From assembly GCF_032854445.1 (NCBI RefSeq), contig NC_088295.1:69841058-69905057 (forward strand): a stretch of 64,000 bases of DNA. Direction: 5' to 3'. The translations under genes and the position numbers were made by a program. How positions within the stretch are numbered: the stretch's first letter is position 1; the number at the start of each line of letters is the position of its first letter. The notes beneath the pieces were generated by a model. It had not been told where the DNA came from and ran no database searches. It saw only the letters and a program-made list of their open reading frames with translations. This DNA comes from Liolophura sinensis (Eukaryota; Mollusca; Polyplacophora; Chitonida; Chitonidae). Shown one piece after another: positions 12,629 to 24,679 of the stretch.

Positions 12629-13612
12629 GTGACTCTGATTACGCATGTTCGAGACGTGTTAAGCACAACAGTACAAAATGATTTTGCCTTTTAAATGCTA
12701 ATACAGGTAATTGTTCGTTTTCTATTGACCTTTTTCTTCCTTTTTTGTCTTCATTTTCCTCCATACAGTTTTCAAGGAACAACTATTGGATTCACTCTAA
12801 TAGAACTATATATGCTCAGTGGAACTTTCGGGTTGACTACAAAACAACAACATATATATTGTTTACTGTAACTTATATTTTCGGACACCTTCCGGCTTGT
12901 TTGTGTTGTAAAGTCGTGAGAGGGATCAACGTTCACATTTTTGGTAAATATACCATTTGGTTTAAATATCTTCAGTTCTATCTCTTATTTTAGACCCTGA
13001 ACGACAATAAGAAAGTATTCAGACCAGATCCACCATGTGCAGCCCAGAGGGGTGTCTGGGCTGTTATTAGCTTAACTAGAACAAGAGCCACCTTTGTGGT
13101 ATACCGGCGGCTAACAAACTTTCTAGGAAAGATCATTCTCCCTGCTAAGAGGTCTGGCCCAGTCAGCATAACATCGCAAAAGCTATTTTTGTCGTGAAAA
13201 CAAAAAGTTTGTTTCTTCAATGACTTAATAAGAAAGCACACTTTTAAATTGATACACACTTTTGAAGCTGCTAGATGTATGATATTTGAATGTAAATATA
13301 ATGCTACTGTGAGAAAACCGCCAAATTATGTAAACAAAGCCATTTGGTAAAAAAAAGTAAAATTTTCGAACTAAAACATTTCATTCGTGCTCCAAGGCAT
13401 TTATTTTGGATTAGCACCATTGTCAATAAGGTGAACTTATTGGTATATAGCCTGTGTTTATGCTTGTGTTTATAGCCAAATTTTTTTTACAACGGCGGTT
13501 AGATTTTGAAGGTGGAGAAAAACCAATCATATATAGACAGGGCATAACTCTTAGCAAGTAGTTTACTTTGAAAATGACACCAAATATCCGAAAACCATTC
13601 TCTTAAACACAG

Positions 13613-13860
13613 CGCTATGTACAACATGGACGTGTAGAGCCTCTCACAGACCATTTCATGCCCGTCTTAAGAGAGACTCCAACGCACTGAGGCGGAACGA
13701 CGGCCAAGTCAGACTGTCTGACCTACCGGAACTCAAGCGGAGATTTGCCGTTATCCCCATCTGGCAGAGGCTTTTATCTCTGCTTGGGTTAAATCATTAT
13801 TACATGACTTCAACGGAGGCTCTCGGACCGGAGCAGTGCACCATCGACAGTGCGCAGTAA
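13613..13860 (+). CDS. Candidate terminal exon, possible secreted precursor with dibasic sites; identity unknown
   Basis: A frame without stops runs from 13555 to a TAA at 13858-13860. It has no early start codon, as expected for an internal or last exon. TCTCTTAAACACAG ending at 13612 is a plausible splice acceptor; a second AG lies at 13648-13649. Codons from 13651 to about 13790 have roughly 59% G/C at the third position (hand count), far above the local background. The peptide contains three dibasic sites (HARLKRDSN, ALRRND, ELKRRFAV) and a tail with FAVIPIWQRLLSLLGLNHYY. Dibasic sites suggest a prohormone-like protein, but this is inference and the family is not recognised. An ATTAAA at 13900-13905 could be a polyadenylation signal. 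No upstream exon was identified. Confidence 0.35.
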
Positions 13861-13905
13861 ACATGGAACAGTAAACCCTTTACGCAACCCGATTGTTTCA
13901 TTAAA

Positions 13906-16778
13906 TACATGTTGCTGTATGTTTAAAATAGTAACGTTATATCAAAGAATGATTTTTTAAAATATCAGTAGCAATAACACGTTTAGAGTAATAATTATGT
14001 CTTGCTCTGGACATTCAAAAAGAATATGGAATCGCCTAGAATGACATCCGTACTGTGATCTCTAAGGCAGACATGTCGATTTTCTCTCTTTGTTTTTTTG
14101 GAATAATTATTTTGAGACTAATAACGTTTATCCGCAAGATTCTATGAAAACAAATCACTTCCTTTTTTTGTTTTTCATTAAACGTAAATCTTATATCTGA
14201 ATGTCGAATTACTGTGTCAAGGATAAAGAACACCCCGTGTGCCAACAGTATCTCCTCACAGATGCTGATGATATCATGGATTGGTTTTAAGCGATCACCG
14301 CCCGGTATAGCTGTGAAAAGGTTCTGAGTAATGAGGAACATGAGAAACCCTTTTTCTAAGACGGTCCAAATGTATTCAGGATTCGGCCTACGCGTGTGCT
14401 CATAAAATTCTTACGTAATGCACAAGCACTGCATCGTTACAGCAGAAACCGCTGAGATTTAACGACGAGATTGGTATCTCTTTGTGTATAGCACTACAAG
14501 GTCACGCGGACATCTTTGTATTACATGAGTACTTACCAAGATTCAAATGCTGTTTATCGTTTATTTCTTTTAGCGAGTCGCTTGTATTCAACTACCTGTA
14601 AAGTCAGTCATACTACCAAAATTGCTTTTAGTCGGTAAAACGTAACAACACAAACTGTACACATGGATATGTTGGAAGTCAATATTCTTGCAAGGGAGTG
14701 AAGTTAGAACACTTTTTCTACTTTTTCTAATCCATTATGTTAAAGTCTATAAGTTCGGTTTCCACGGCAAGAACCCATTAAATTAATTAAAGCCATGTAG
14801 TCTATTCGCAGACACAGTGGTGTAAGCTGTGTTATTGCGTGGAGTTTGTTCTATTAGCTTGTTGGTGCAGCCATTCTAAAACAAATGGCTCTCCACGCCC
14901 ATTGTCCAGAGTGCAACTTGCTTTTTAATAAGTATGACGTCACTCAAGGCAATAAGTTCTTGGTGTGGAAACTAAGCTGATGGAGTTTAACATTATGAAT
15001 TAAAAAAGGATTCTAATTGCATTTTCTTTGTAATAATATAGACGTTCAGCATGTCAATGTGTAGAATTTGGGTCGTCACGTGTCACTGGCTGATATATGA
15101 CTGATTTTGTAGACAACTGAATATAGGCGACTCTCTACAAGAAATAGGCTATAGTCCGTATGCTGTCCGGAGATACATGACGCTGGCTAGCGGCTATAAA
15201 CTTCAAACTAATGGGTTTGTCTCATTATATGCAGCGTTGTTATGAAGGTAAGTGATGTGTAATTGGATAATCAAGACACTAACGTGTTCATTTTCTCCAC
15301 TGACGGCGTAATGTAATTATCAATGGCACGCTACCATGTGTTTACACATTCTCTGTGGATCTAACAGGCCAATGGCCATCAGCAGAGAGGTAACTACACC
15401 TCTTGTCTGTTGTCTGTTGAGCGCATGCATGAATCATCATTACAAGATCACAGAGTTACGACATTGGAAGTGCCATAATGAGGATTTGAGCACGAAGAAA
15501 CATCATTCTGTCCGCAAAATGTAATTACAGGCACGAGGTGATGACAATGGTGTTCACATTTGACTACGACGGCGTTAAGTGTACTTAATCTCTTCTACGC
15601 TAAGTGTCTGTTCTGACACTAGGATATCAGCAACAACCGTACAGAGACCTTATAAACTCTCTCAAAAAGTAATTTCATAGGTGGCACGTGGTGGTGTGAC
15701 ATCGGATTCTTAGATGAACGCACTCTGCTACTTGTTTCATAATTACTGACATCCTGGCTTTTTCATTGTGAGCTTGGTTGAAAATGATCCAGTTAAAGCC
15801 ATAATTTCCCTTTGAATTATCATGAAAAAATTCATCCTAGGCGTTGTTCTAAAAATCAGTCCAATATAACAAAAACATCATTTCAAAACATTTCAACACA
15901 AGTTACATCAATAGAGAAAGAATGGAATAAAGAAACATATAAGTATGAAGAGATTAGTCACAAAAAACAGTCATCAGTTTTCACTGATGTCAGAAAAGAA
16001 ACCTTTCCATTTATCTTTTTACGTTTAGTTGCATCGAGCTGCCCAGAACGCTAGCAGTGGAATAGAGGGTTTGATTGTGTGTGCCAAAGAAAAATCACAA
16101 GCATGAAGCGATGTTATGGCACCTGGATCTGTAGAGGTGAGATTCAACTGTCACTGCCACTATTGTCGAAATCTGTCCAAAAGGCTGATTAGAACCTCGT
16201 CATTGAAAGAGTGACTGTCATCATTTGTAACCAGTTGTCCAGCATTCTTATGATCTCTGCCAAATTATTAACATGAAGTTCATTGATGTAAGTTCTTGAT
16301 ATAAATATCTAAAACTTTTACAACTGGTCATGCAGGTACCCAGATAAACAGAACTTCTGTTGATGCATAACCCAGGTATATCCACAACATTAAAACAGCA
16401 ATATGTTAATGCCCTGAATCAAAACTCTCGTGACAACAGGCAGTAGTGTTACATCATAAACCAGAAGGTCTTTGGAGACCGGAAGGAAGCACAAATTGGT
16501 CTCATTCATTCCATGCGCTGGACTTACGGATTGTCAGTGGATGCCTTTAAACACCATAAATGCCGAATCTTTATCTAATCAACAAGTCACGAATGTTCTC
16601 CAGCTTTGTTTACATCTAAAGCCAATAGGACATAGTTATGCAGCCCGACTGGACCAGGCTTACACCATGAGATCAAGAAGCATTACTATACACACTGTTC
16701 GTTAAACATAACCAAACTGGGCGTGGAAACAAACACTCGTAAACCAGCCGTCAATAAATATGGACGTTCAAGGTCAAT
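13906..16778. other. Unassigned sequence with one perfect CRE-type site
   Basis: No gene is recognised. The palindrome TGACGTCA occurs at 14935-14942 in a stretch with homeodomain-type cores (TTAATTAA about 14782), so a regulatory role is possible but untested. Frames of 60-80 codons (15336-15524, 15812-16054, 16472-16705) have no recognisable motif. Confidence 0.4.
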
Positions 16779-16864
16779 ATTCACAAGGCCATTTCCCAGA
16801 ACGACGTCTAATACAAACCACCAAAGAACTAAGAAAGTATTGGAAGTAAGAAATTAGGACGGAA
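16779..16864 (+). repeat. Dispersed repeat DR2, copy 1 (about 85 bp)
   Basis: This segment is about 70% identical to 51118-51206, judged by eye. Both copies can be read in a related frame (TRPxxxTTxNTxxQR pattern), which hints at a degraded coding relic, perhaps of a transposable element. Copy 1 soon meets a stop codon. Function unknown. Confidence 0.5.
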
Positions 16865-17860
16865 TCCAGTGGATAAACATAATGAAGACATGAAATAACT
16901 CTACAGATACAAGTGCATAATGGTGTATACAGCCTCCAATACAACCAGTGACGCCTGCGTATGTATACGATTGGGTTTGGTCAGAATATGTATCACTGAG
17001 ACTAGTAGTATTTAATATTGTACCCTTCAGTCTCGGGGGGTGTATACGTGCAAGGATGTTTATGGTCGGGGGGTTTGGCGGGCGGGTTGATTCGTCACAT
17101 GCACCCCTTCATAATAAGTGTCAGACATAACGGTGAAAAGATGTAACTTAGGGTCAGGTAAAGGTGAGATAACACTCATATTGGTCTTATCAGAGAATGC
17201 ACTTGATGGCACTGATGGGCAGAATATGTTCCTTCCTCTGCCATTCGTTTTGACACTACCGCTGTCAAATACAGACACGGAAGGCTCATAATTCTTAGTC
17301 TGCTTTGTGGAATTGTCTTAAGTACTAAACGGATCAAACGGATTAAGTACTAAACAGTTCTCACATCGGTATTGTGAGAGAATAAATCCGTATAATTATT
17401 CAGGCAGACACAAACTGGCAAGATTAACAATCAACAAGGTAACTGTACACTGAGCACACTTTCCGCTCGTAATCCTTGTGGATTTTAGCCCTTAGCACAG
17501 TGTTGTCATCACTAACCTCACTACCCTTCGGATATTGGGCGGCTGAGAATTGGCTCATGAAGCACTTTACAAGTTAGCTAAACCCTCATCAGCATTAATA
17601 GTCACGAAACTTAAGCGTTAGACAGGCAAAATATCGATCAGCGCAAATCCAATTTTTGCCATCATTTAAGAAAAACCCAAATAATTGTGTTTAACAAATT
17701 ATCAACCCCATCTGTGCACTTCACAATCGGTGATCAGGCTCGTAAAATTTATAATTTTTAGAACCTTTTTGACCTTAAAAAAGATTGAGAAAAATATCCG
17801 GTATAGAATTAGCTTTAAGATTAGTCATTGAGTTGCATTTAGCACTGAATTTATTCATGA
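16865..17860. other. Unassigned sequence with a G-rich patch
   Basis: No gene is recognised. At 17034-17090 the plus strand has several G runs (two of six G, then GGCGGGCGGG) that might form a quadruplex, though spacing is irregular. 17847-17860 is the left target-site duplication of the next SINE. Confidence 0.4.
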
Positions 17861-18192
17861 GTGAGTGAGTGCTTGGGGTTTAACGTCGTACTCAACAATT
17901 TTTCAGTCATATGACGACGAAGGAATCATTAGGGTGCATGTACGTGTAATGTGCCTCCTTGTAACAGGACGGATTTTCACCGCTCCTTTATCTAGTGCTG
18001 ATTCACTGAGACGACTTACCGAAGGCAAGTAAGCCGCCCCGCCCGAGCCATTATACTGATACGGGTCAACCAGTCGTTGCACTATACCCTTCATGTTGAA
18101 CGCCAAGCGAGGAAGTTACAACTTCCTCTTTTAAAGTCTTAGGTGTGACTCGATCAAGGATTGATTCTGGATCTACCGGTCCCGAAGCGGAC
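17861..18192 (-). mobile_element. tRNA-derived SINE, family S2, 5'-truncated with target-site duplication
   Basis: This minus-strand copy starts with the (GTGA)n tail and runs through the body to the GGTAGATCCAGAATC-type region, where the tRNA-like head is cut off. GAATTTATTCATGA at 17847-17860 and GAATTTATGCATGA at 18193-18206 are 14-bp target duplications differing at one base. The truncation is therefore original to the insertion (incomplete reverse transcription), not a later deletion. Confidence 0.92.
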
Positions 18193-18262
18193 GAATTTAT
18201 GCATGAATGTACGAAGGCCCTATGTGTATAAGTATGTATATATCTATGTAGATATGAATGTA

Positions 18263-18555
18263 TTAACAATTTTTCATCATATGAGGACGAGGAGTCATTA
18301 GGTGTGCGTACTTATACTGTTGTCTTGTGGCGGGGCGAGCCTATGTGCTGCCGCCACTGAAGTATCCAGCCTAAGGCACAAGATTTAACATGCCACCCTG
18401 CCACATTATACTGACTTCGAAACAACCGTTTTTTCTTGTTCTAACCTGTCAGTGTTAAGCGCCAAGCTGCCTCTTCAGTGTTAAACGCCCAATGAAGCAG
18501 CAACAAGTACAGTTTTTAATGTCTTTGGTATGGCCAGACCCGGGTCTAGCTTATT
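18263..18555 (-). mobile_element. tRNA-derived SINE, family S3, partial
   Basis: It matches the family S3 body: AACAATTTTTCATCATATGA, a GACGAGGAGTCATTAGGTG stretch, CACATTATACTGAC, GTTAAGCGCCAAG and the TGGTATGGCCAGACCCGGGT region near the head. The tRNA-like head and the tail are incomplete. A complete relative is at 53945-54281. Confidence 0.8.
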
Positions 18556-18589
18556 TTATTCCTGAAAATAATCTGGACATAGACTTAGC

Positions 18590-18815
18590 TGATGGCCTAA
18601 CTGGCTAACGTGTTAGACTCGCCGATAGATTTGATCTTGCCGCAGCTGGTCGGCCCTTGACCAAAGTTGTCACCAGTTCAAATCCATCTCGCATTGATTT
18701 GACTGCGGATATAAAAAGGACAGGAAGTTTCTCTGGTACCTGACGAAGGGCGTCTTCCTCTCCACATACACATGCAAGCCGTCCTGCAAACAAAACATCT
18801 TTAAATACAGAACAA
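18590..18815 (+). mobile_element. Probable tRNA-derived SINE, family S5
   Basis: The left part looks tRNA-like: GGCCTAACTGGCTAACGTGT resembles an A box region and CCAGTTCAAATCCATC a B box, about 70 bases apart. An unrelated tail region with short A runs follows. I do not call it a functional tRNA gene, because the expected acceptor and anticodon stems do not close and the internal spacing is too long. No second copy was found in the window, so the family assignment is inference. Confidence 0.5.
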
Positions 18816-18864
18816 AAAAAAAATAAATTTTTCTTCTCTGTTCACGTTTTAAATCTTTCAGGGT

Positions 18865-20255
18865 TGGTCGTTTTGTTGTCATGAACAGCATTAACCACAT
18901 AAAGAGTCATTATTTCTTAACTAAGGTTTGGAACAAACGCGTCACAATTTTATTGCAGAAATTCATGGACAAAATACGCTCTGGATGGCATAGCAATTTG
19001 GTGGCCATAGATTAAGATACAAGTTCGTGAGGCTGGAAGAAATTCGTCTGCTTGCCAGATGACTGACAAAACTGCTGTCTGTCACAACGATCCAGTGCAA
19101 CCTGTGCCTTTACCAGCTAACCCTTGGTTGAGGCTGGGGATTGATATCGCATGGCTACACCGTTCTTAAGAGAAACCGTTTGCAATTACTTCGATAAATG
19201 AACGAAAAACAAAACCTCTATTTGTCACATGGGCTCCATGCGATATAACTTACTGGCCCTTGGATGTAGCTGCGGATATATATCGTATGGCCAAGTCATT
19301 TCCATGACAATCGGTTAGCCATTACGCTGATAGATTACCATGGTAAATGATCAGGGTATTATTTCACACAAAGTACTACAACACACTCGGTAATTCACTA
19401 CCTGCGAAAAGAATCGCGAAAGAATCCCTGAGGATGGTGTGCCGGATAGAGGATCATAGTTCGTTTTTTATGAATTAAAAACCTTTCTTCAAGATGCATT
19501 AAATACACTTATTCTTCCATTTATCACTCTGTAGGTAATGGAGAAATGGAACGTTTTAATAAAGTTTATAGTGAAACCGTTCAATACTAAGATTGTTGGA
19601 CAACCAGTCAAAAAGTCAATAAGAGGACAATAATAATTAGTTGTGAGTCACATTGTGTAGGATGTTGTATCCGTCATATCCTATCTCCAAACAGCAGTTC
19701 AATCTTCCGTTTTACTCTAAGGTCGTTACATGAAAACAAGGTTGGGTGTTGCCTTCACCACCAAGGTTTTCATTTTAAACGAACGGTAAATCGAAAGGGT
19801 AAACGCAAAAGCGTTGAAACCAAAACATGGAAAAAGACTATGCCAACAAACACACCGGTGAAAAAGTGACAGACTTTCAAACCAGGTAATTCAGTCAGAG
19901 TAGAAACAACTGTATATGTTCCAAAAGGTAAAGCTAAGTTTTATAAACTCATACAAATAATTTCCGTTAAAGCTGATGGGAAAACATGGAGTAGTCAGAG
20001 ATTAGCCAAGACATACATTTCTTCTCCGAGTGTGTACATCACCGATGTACCAGAGGCGTTGAAGAAGACAAGCTGATGTAGAACCACTATCATTTCTGTT
20101 AACCAGTTTCATGATCTTCCTAAAGCGGAATGGAGCTAACGGAGTTATTTTTATTCCATGGAATATGGACACTAAAACACGCAGCCGTATTACAATAACT
20201 TTATTTGTCCCTCAAATGTATTGGCTTAGACCAACACCAATGAGCTGGGAGAAGG
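18865..20255 (+). pseudogene. Decayed Ty3/gypsy-type integrase, copy L
   Basis: Short stretches in different frames match landmarks of gypsy integrases. At 19083-19148, PVPLPANPWLRLGIDI matches the linker leading into the catalytic core. At 19537-19560, NGEMERFN matches the NGxVERFN region after the core that contains the catalytic Glu. At about 19876-20020, FKPGNSVRVETTVYVPKGKA and then ADGKTWSSQRLA match the C-terminal GPY/F-like domain. Stops and frameshifts separate them, so no product can be made. I see no reverse transcriptase, protease or gag. The region is homologous to 24680-26035 and both belong to the tandem locus. Identification rests on motif memory, not a search. Confidence 0.75.
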
Positions 20256-20258
20256 TTG

Positions 20259-20539
20259 ATTTATTTATTTATTTATTTACTTATTTATTTATTTCATTGG
20301 TGTTTTACGCCGTACTCAAGAATATTTCACTTAAACGACGGCGGCCAGCATTAAGGTGGGAGGAAACCAGGCAGAGCCAGGGGGAAACCCACGACCATCC
20401 GCAGGTTGCTGGCAGACCTTCCCACGTAGGGCCGGAGAGGAAGCCAGCATGAGCTGGACTTGAACTCACAGCGACCGTATTGATGAGAGGCTCCCGGTTC
20501 ATTATGCTGCGCTAGTGCGCTAACCAAATGAGCCACGGA
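20259..20539 (-). mobile_element. tRNA-derived SINE, family S1, nearly full length
   Basis: A minus-strand copy with an expanded (TTTA)n tail at its left end and the tRNA-like head at its right end. The last few head bases (GGCCCC) are not clear. It lies at the end of the decayed integrase of copy L. It is absent at the corresponding point of copy M (about 26035), so it inserted after the duplication, or the M site was altered. Confidence 0.9.
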
Positions 20540-21080
20540 TATGTTTCGCATGTGTTTATCACGGCTTTTTCTTTTCTTGTTAATACAAGGCATCCTCGGT
20601 GAGCTTGATGTGTGGAACACTCCTGGTCATAGATTCCTGAAAACTGTACCGCCCGTAGCCATCAATTGCCCTTTAATTTAGAACATGTTCTACTTTATCG
20701 CGCGTGTGGATAAACTGGTACACCTTACAAATTACAGGGCAGTTAAAAATGTTAGCTTCAAACCAACAACATGTATTGCATAGAAAGAATCGAAACAGCT
20801 CTGAGAAATTGCCAATATCGAGATTCAACATACCACAACACACATTAGTGCATGGTCGACATGAGACTGACAACCGTTAAACAATCCCCATTCATGAAAT
20901 AAACCATTTATATTTCATCTATTTGGTGTAATTTGTTCTCCTTTATGTGCGGAAAACATCGCATGTTCATATGACTTACCTAAATTTACTTCACCGTGGG
21001 AATTTCGACCTACACCTTGTTTTAAATGTCGAGACAATGATCTCCCCTACGTTTCACGCGTCGGAACATGAATGTATGTA

Positions 21081-21393
21081 TGCTTGGATTTTTACGCCGT
21101 ACTTAACAATTTTTCAGTTATTTAAGGACGAGGAGTCCTTCTGTGTGAGTGCAAATATTGTGTCTTCTTGTGGTGAATCCACTGAAGCATCATACCAAAG
21201 ACACCAGACAATACACCAGTCACATTATACTTGCACCGGGCCATTCAATTCTTTTTCTTTTTCTAACCTCTGTGCTGACGTTATTCTCAGGCAAGACAGC
21301 AACAAGTACCATTTTAAAGTCTTTGCTTTGAACCGAACCCGGTTTTGATCACAGGATTTCGAAGCGGACGCTCATACCATTAGACTGAAGCGG
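21081..21393 (-). mobile_element. tRNA-derived SINE, family S3 (in copy L)
   Basis: This minus-strand copy contains TACGCCGTACTTAACAATTT at its 3' end and GATTTCGAAGCGGACGCTCA, then ACCATTAGACTGAAG, at the tRNA-like end. It occupies the same position, next to block A, as the S3 copy at 28104-28360 in copy M. The insertion therefore predates the tandem duplication. Confidence 0.85.
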
Positions 21394-22495
21394 TTGTCGT
21401 GAAGCATGAAACGACTCAATGTTCCAGATTTTGAGACATGGGACGGCTGGCTGAACGTTTCAAAGAGTTGGGACATACAAATATCAGAACATGGAACGCC
21501 TTTTTTCAGATGGGGACACAGGAAGGACTGACGGTGCATGACCATGGCGATGTTTTTTTTTAGATATCAGACGTGTGATATTCTAGATGGGTCATCACAC
21601 CTAACAACGACCAGCGCCAGACGAATAGGTCATTACAATGATGACTTTCTGCACTTAGATAAGGATGAACGATCTATAACTGTCCAGGCGTAACAAGTAT
21701 TGATCAGACTTTCCTCTAGACCTGGCTGGTGTTACATAATATCGACATCAAGATTTCCTTGCATTGAGGCTTTAGTGCAAGAGAGAAATGGAAAACCCGA
21801 TCAGCAAGGTAGAATGTGGTAAGAGGATGGCAGTGATATAAATCGTCATTATCGTTGATAGTTGCGTGACCATTCACCTCTGATGTCTGCAATGTTCCTC
21901 TGCTGTGTAAGCATTAGGCCTAGCTTGCTGTATAGACATCATGGAATTTACCGAACGCGGCAGGACCTTGTAATTGATAACAGACACTTTCATTCAGATT
22001 TTGGGAAGATATTTTCTTAATAAATCTGACTTTGCTAAGGAAAAATAAGGTAAAGTCACAATATTTAGCTCACTCTGACAAGCAACTGTGGTTTCCTGCC
22101 CAACATGTACGTATTGTGACACGAGCAACCGTTCTCAGTTCCCTGTTCATAAATATGTGGTCCAAATTGCACCAGTTTAACACATAAACTAACTGCACAG
22201 TCCGATTTATTGCATCGATATGTCTACACTATAAGAAACCACACTGACAATCGAGAGCCAAGAAGGTTTTTGATATGACAGCTAATTATCACGTGACGCT
22301 TTCACCGCTAGTCATAGACCAAGTCCATAAAGACATCTACAACATAGCTACTTGGAGTGAATTGCCTGTCAGTGCCATATCCCCAAAGCTGAACTTCATC
22401 TTCTCGGCTTTCAAAACTTAATAGTATTTTTTACATATTTTTCTGTGATAACTGTGTCCTATACTAGTATTCTTTGTTCTATGTGTATATATTAG

Positions 22496-22560
22496 CAGCT
22501 GCCTCAGTCCAGCGTTTGTAGTTAACCATTCTCATCCACCCTGTAATTAGCTCTTCAAAC
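22496..22560. other. Perfectly conserved island 1 (copy L)
   Basis: These 65 bases, from CAGCTGCCTCAGTCC to AGCTCTTCAAAC, are identical at every position to 29086-29150. Copy R (32452-32515) differs by one substitution and one deletion. The flanking block is clearly more diverged. The island contains an E-box (CAGCTG), GTTAAC and a homeodomain-type core TAATTAG. A conserved regulatory element or local gene conversion could explain it. Confidence 0.6.
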
Positions 22561-22890
22561 GATAACCGAAGGTCATACAGTTCTCATTGATTTTGGTCTC
22601 CACATTGTCAGATTAACCAGAAAGGAAGCCCGCTGTGTACTTACACGTATATGTCATTAATGATTTCAGAAGAAGCCCATGTTTAGTTATTATCCAAATG
22701 ACTGCTTCGAACAGTCCTATATGCACGTCCGTGTCTGGAATGAAAAGAATAGGACCTCAGCTTTGCAGTCTACGAACCTAGAGCTATCTCATTGTGAACA
22801 TTATGGACCCTTCTCATATACACAATAAGTTAATTCTCGATAGAAGTATAGCCCCAGTGATGCTCAGTATGAATCAAATATTGCGTCTTT

Positions 22891-22934
22891 TTCGACTATG
22901 ACGACTGCCGGTGTTCGATGGAGCTTCTTCACAG
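22891..22934. other. Perfectly conserved island 2 (copy L)
   Basis: These 44 bases begin TTCGACTATGACGACTGCCG and end GAGCTTCTTCACAG. They are identical in all three copies (29482-29525, 33086-33129). In copies M and R the island is followed by GTGACT and GTAACT, giving a good splice-donor context CAG|GT(G/A)A. In copy L it is CAG|CTGAGT. An ATG lies 15 bases before the possible donor. Whether it is an exon end is not proven. Confidence 0.5.
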
Positions 22935-23129
22935 CTGAGTGTATTTCACAAGATTGACAGCCCTGCTGTGTAGTTAAACATTTAAAAGATGTTTTTTGAC
23001 ATGATACATTGTATCAGAACTATATTAAAAGTGGTCATGGAGTTTTAACTAAATTTTGTTTCCATTACTGGTTTTAACTACGTACAAAAGTCGTTTTCAA
23101 CTAAGATGTTATTATTTACATCTGCATAG

Positions 23130-23882
23130 TGTTATGTGATCTGCTGTCAGCTTCTAAACTTAGCTTACCAGTGTTTACATATGCTGAGTTCAGGGCCTGC
23201 TGTCTGCCTCTGCCTTAGAATGTTCCAGAATACGCTCATTTCGGGGCCTGTTTGTTTACAACAATTGTTCAAGAATTTTCTTATTCTAGAAAATTCCATC
23301 AGTCTATATAAGACTTTGAAAGCAGGTCAAGGGGGGAGGGAAGGAGAATTATTGAGAGTTTTGGATGCTTTCGCTGTGTATTACTTCAGTAGGCCTTTTG
23401 TGCTGAATTTTGGTGTCTTTATAGCCTCTGGCTTTGTTATATTCTATCTCCACCGAGCACTTGTTCAGTCTGAACTTGTATATTTAATTTGTGCTCTTGA
23501 GTACACAGTGCTTATTAGTACACGGACCCTGTCTGTGGAATTTTGTGTATATTTCGTCATACACTCAGTTATACTGTGGATTTTCCCTCTTATGAATATT
23601 GCCTCTGTGCATTTTTAAGCATTGTGGAGTATATGCGTCCGTTTGGACTTGACACCGTTGTACATGTAAGTACTTTAGTATTTGTATAGATACTGCTATT
23701 CTTTCTTGTTAAACGTAAGTACTTTAGCATTTGTAAAAGTCTTGTTATCTGTTCTTGTTAAACCTAATAAACTGTTGTAAAATAAAATCTGCTGGTTTTG
23801 GTTACTTTTTTTGTGCGGCTAAACTGTCGTGTATTTCGAACAAGCCATCTCTTTATAATACAGACAGCTTTGGGTCGTAACA
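23130..23882 (+). mobile_element. Solo LTR (probably gypsy-type), 753 bp
   Basis: The element begins TGTTA and ends TAACA, a perfect 5-bp terminal inverted repeat of the TG...CA type. It is flanked by the 4-bp duplication ATAG (23126-23129 and 23883-23886). It has a TATA box TATATAAG at 23305-23312 and polyadenylation signals AATAAA at 23766-23771 and again near 23781. It also has an internal direct repeat with 49-bp period (units from 23666 and 23715). The matching place in copy M (about 29720) reads straight through without it, giving a natural empty site. The 160-residue hydrophobic frame at 23136-23618 lies wholly inside the LTR, so I do not call it a gene. The LTR likely arose by recombination between the two LTRs of a full element. 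Confidence 0.88.
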
Positions 23883-24679
23883 ATAGTCATATTTGTTTAC
23901 TTGTTCCAACTTGTTCTTATTATGTCTTGGCTAAATACTGCCAGTGTGGCGTGAAAGCCAATGCTAAGTTAAGAGAAGAGATGACTAAGAGATACAGTTG
24001 TCGGTCTACGCTGGTAATACACTTTGTCTGGGTAAGGCCACCTGCTGTCTTTGGGATAGAGATCCAACGAGGCAGCTGTATATAGCTATGAACACAGCAG
24101 AACCATTCAACTACACAAGCGATTAGACGGACGCTTTTTGAGATCAACGGTTTTCGTTTGACACTCAGAGGGAAACATGTTCCAGTCGATCGTCCCAAAG
24201 AAAACAAAAAGAAAAAGACCCGATAAGCCGGGCCAATAGGAACGTGTAATTTTCTAATATTTAGGTGTTTAAATGAACAGTTTCAACACAACCCTCAGGT
24301 AAGTTGACAAGAGACTGTGTCTTACTGGTCAATTTTGAACATTTGCCGACGAGCACACTGTCTTCGCTGCTCTGGTTTTACTCTATAGGCTGCAAGTCTT
24401 TTGTCATACATGTATTCTATCCGCATGTTGAGGACATGCTGAATGACTTTACTCTACATCGGCAGTATTTCAGATATTTGGTGATGAACTTGTCACACAC
24501 GATATGTAAATAAGGAGAAAATAGCAGTCACGCACATCTCTTGGGAAATATATATTCGTTCTTGGAAAATGCTTTAATTTGTTCGTGTATTTTGTTATTG
24601 AATCTTGGTGAACTGTTCATGCGAGAGGGACAGGGCCGAGTAGTTATGATGCTTGCCTTTCGTTCACTACGAAACACCA

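Larger units (their letters stand above)
18865..23965 (+). repeat. Tandem locus, copy L
   Basis: This is the first of three long copies of a composite unit. Order of blocks: gypsy integrase remnant (18865-20255), its downstream flank (20545-20900), block A (about 20868-21050), family S3 SINE (21081-21393), block B (about 21650-21920), about 550 bp found only here (21925-22490), block C (22496-23125), a solo LTR (23130-23882), and the end of C (23883-23965). Block E, present in copies M and R, is missing. Copy L is the most diverged from the other two. Confidence 0.85.

Noticed and set aside
18590-18700. Functional tRNA gene
   Set aside because: Box spacing is too long and the cloverleaf stems do not close; treated as a probable SINE head.
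23136-23618. 160-residue hydrophobic plus-strand frame resembling a membrane protein
   Set aside because: It lies completely inside the solo LTR defined by TGTTA/TAACA ends, the ATAG duplication and the empty site in copy M.
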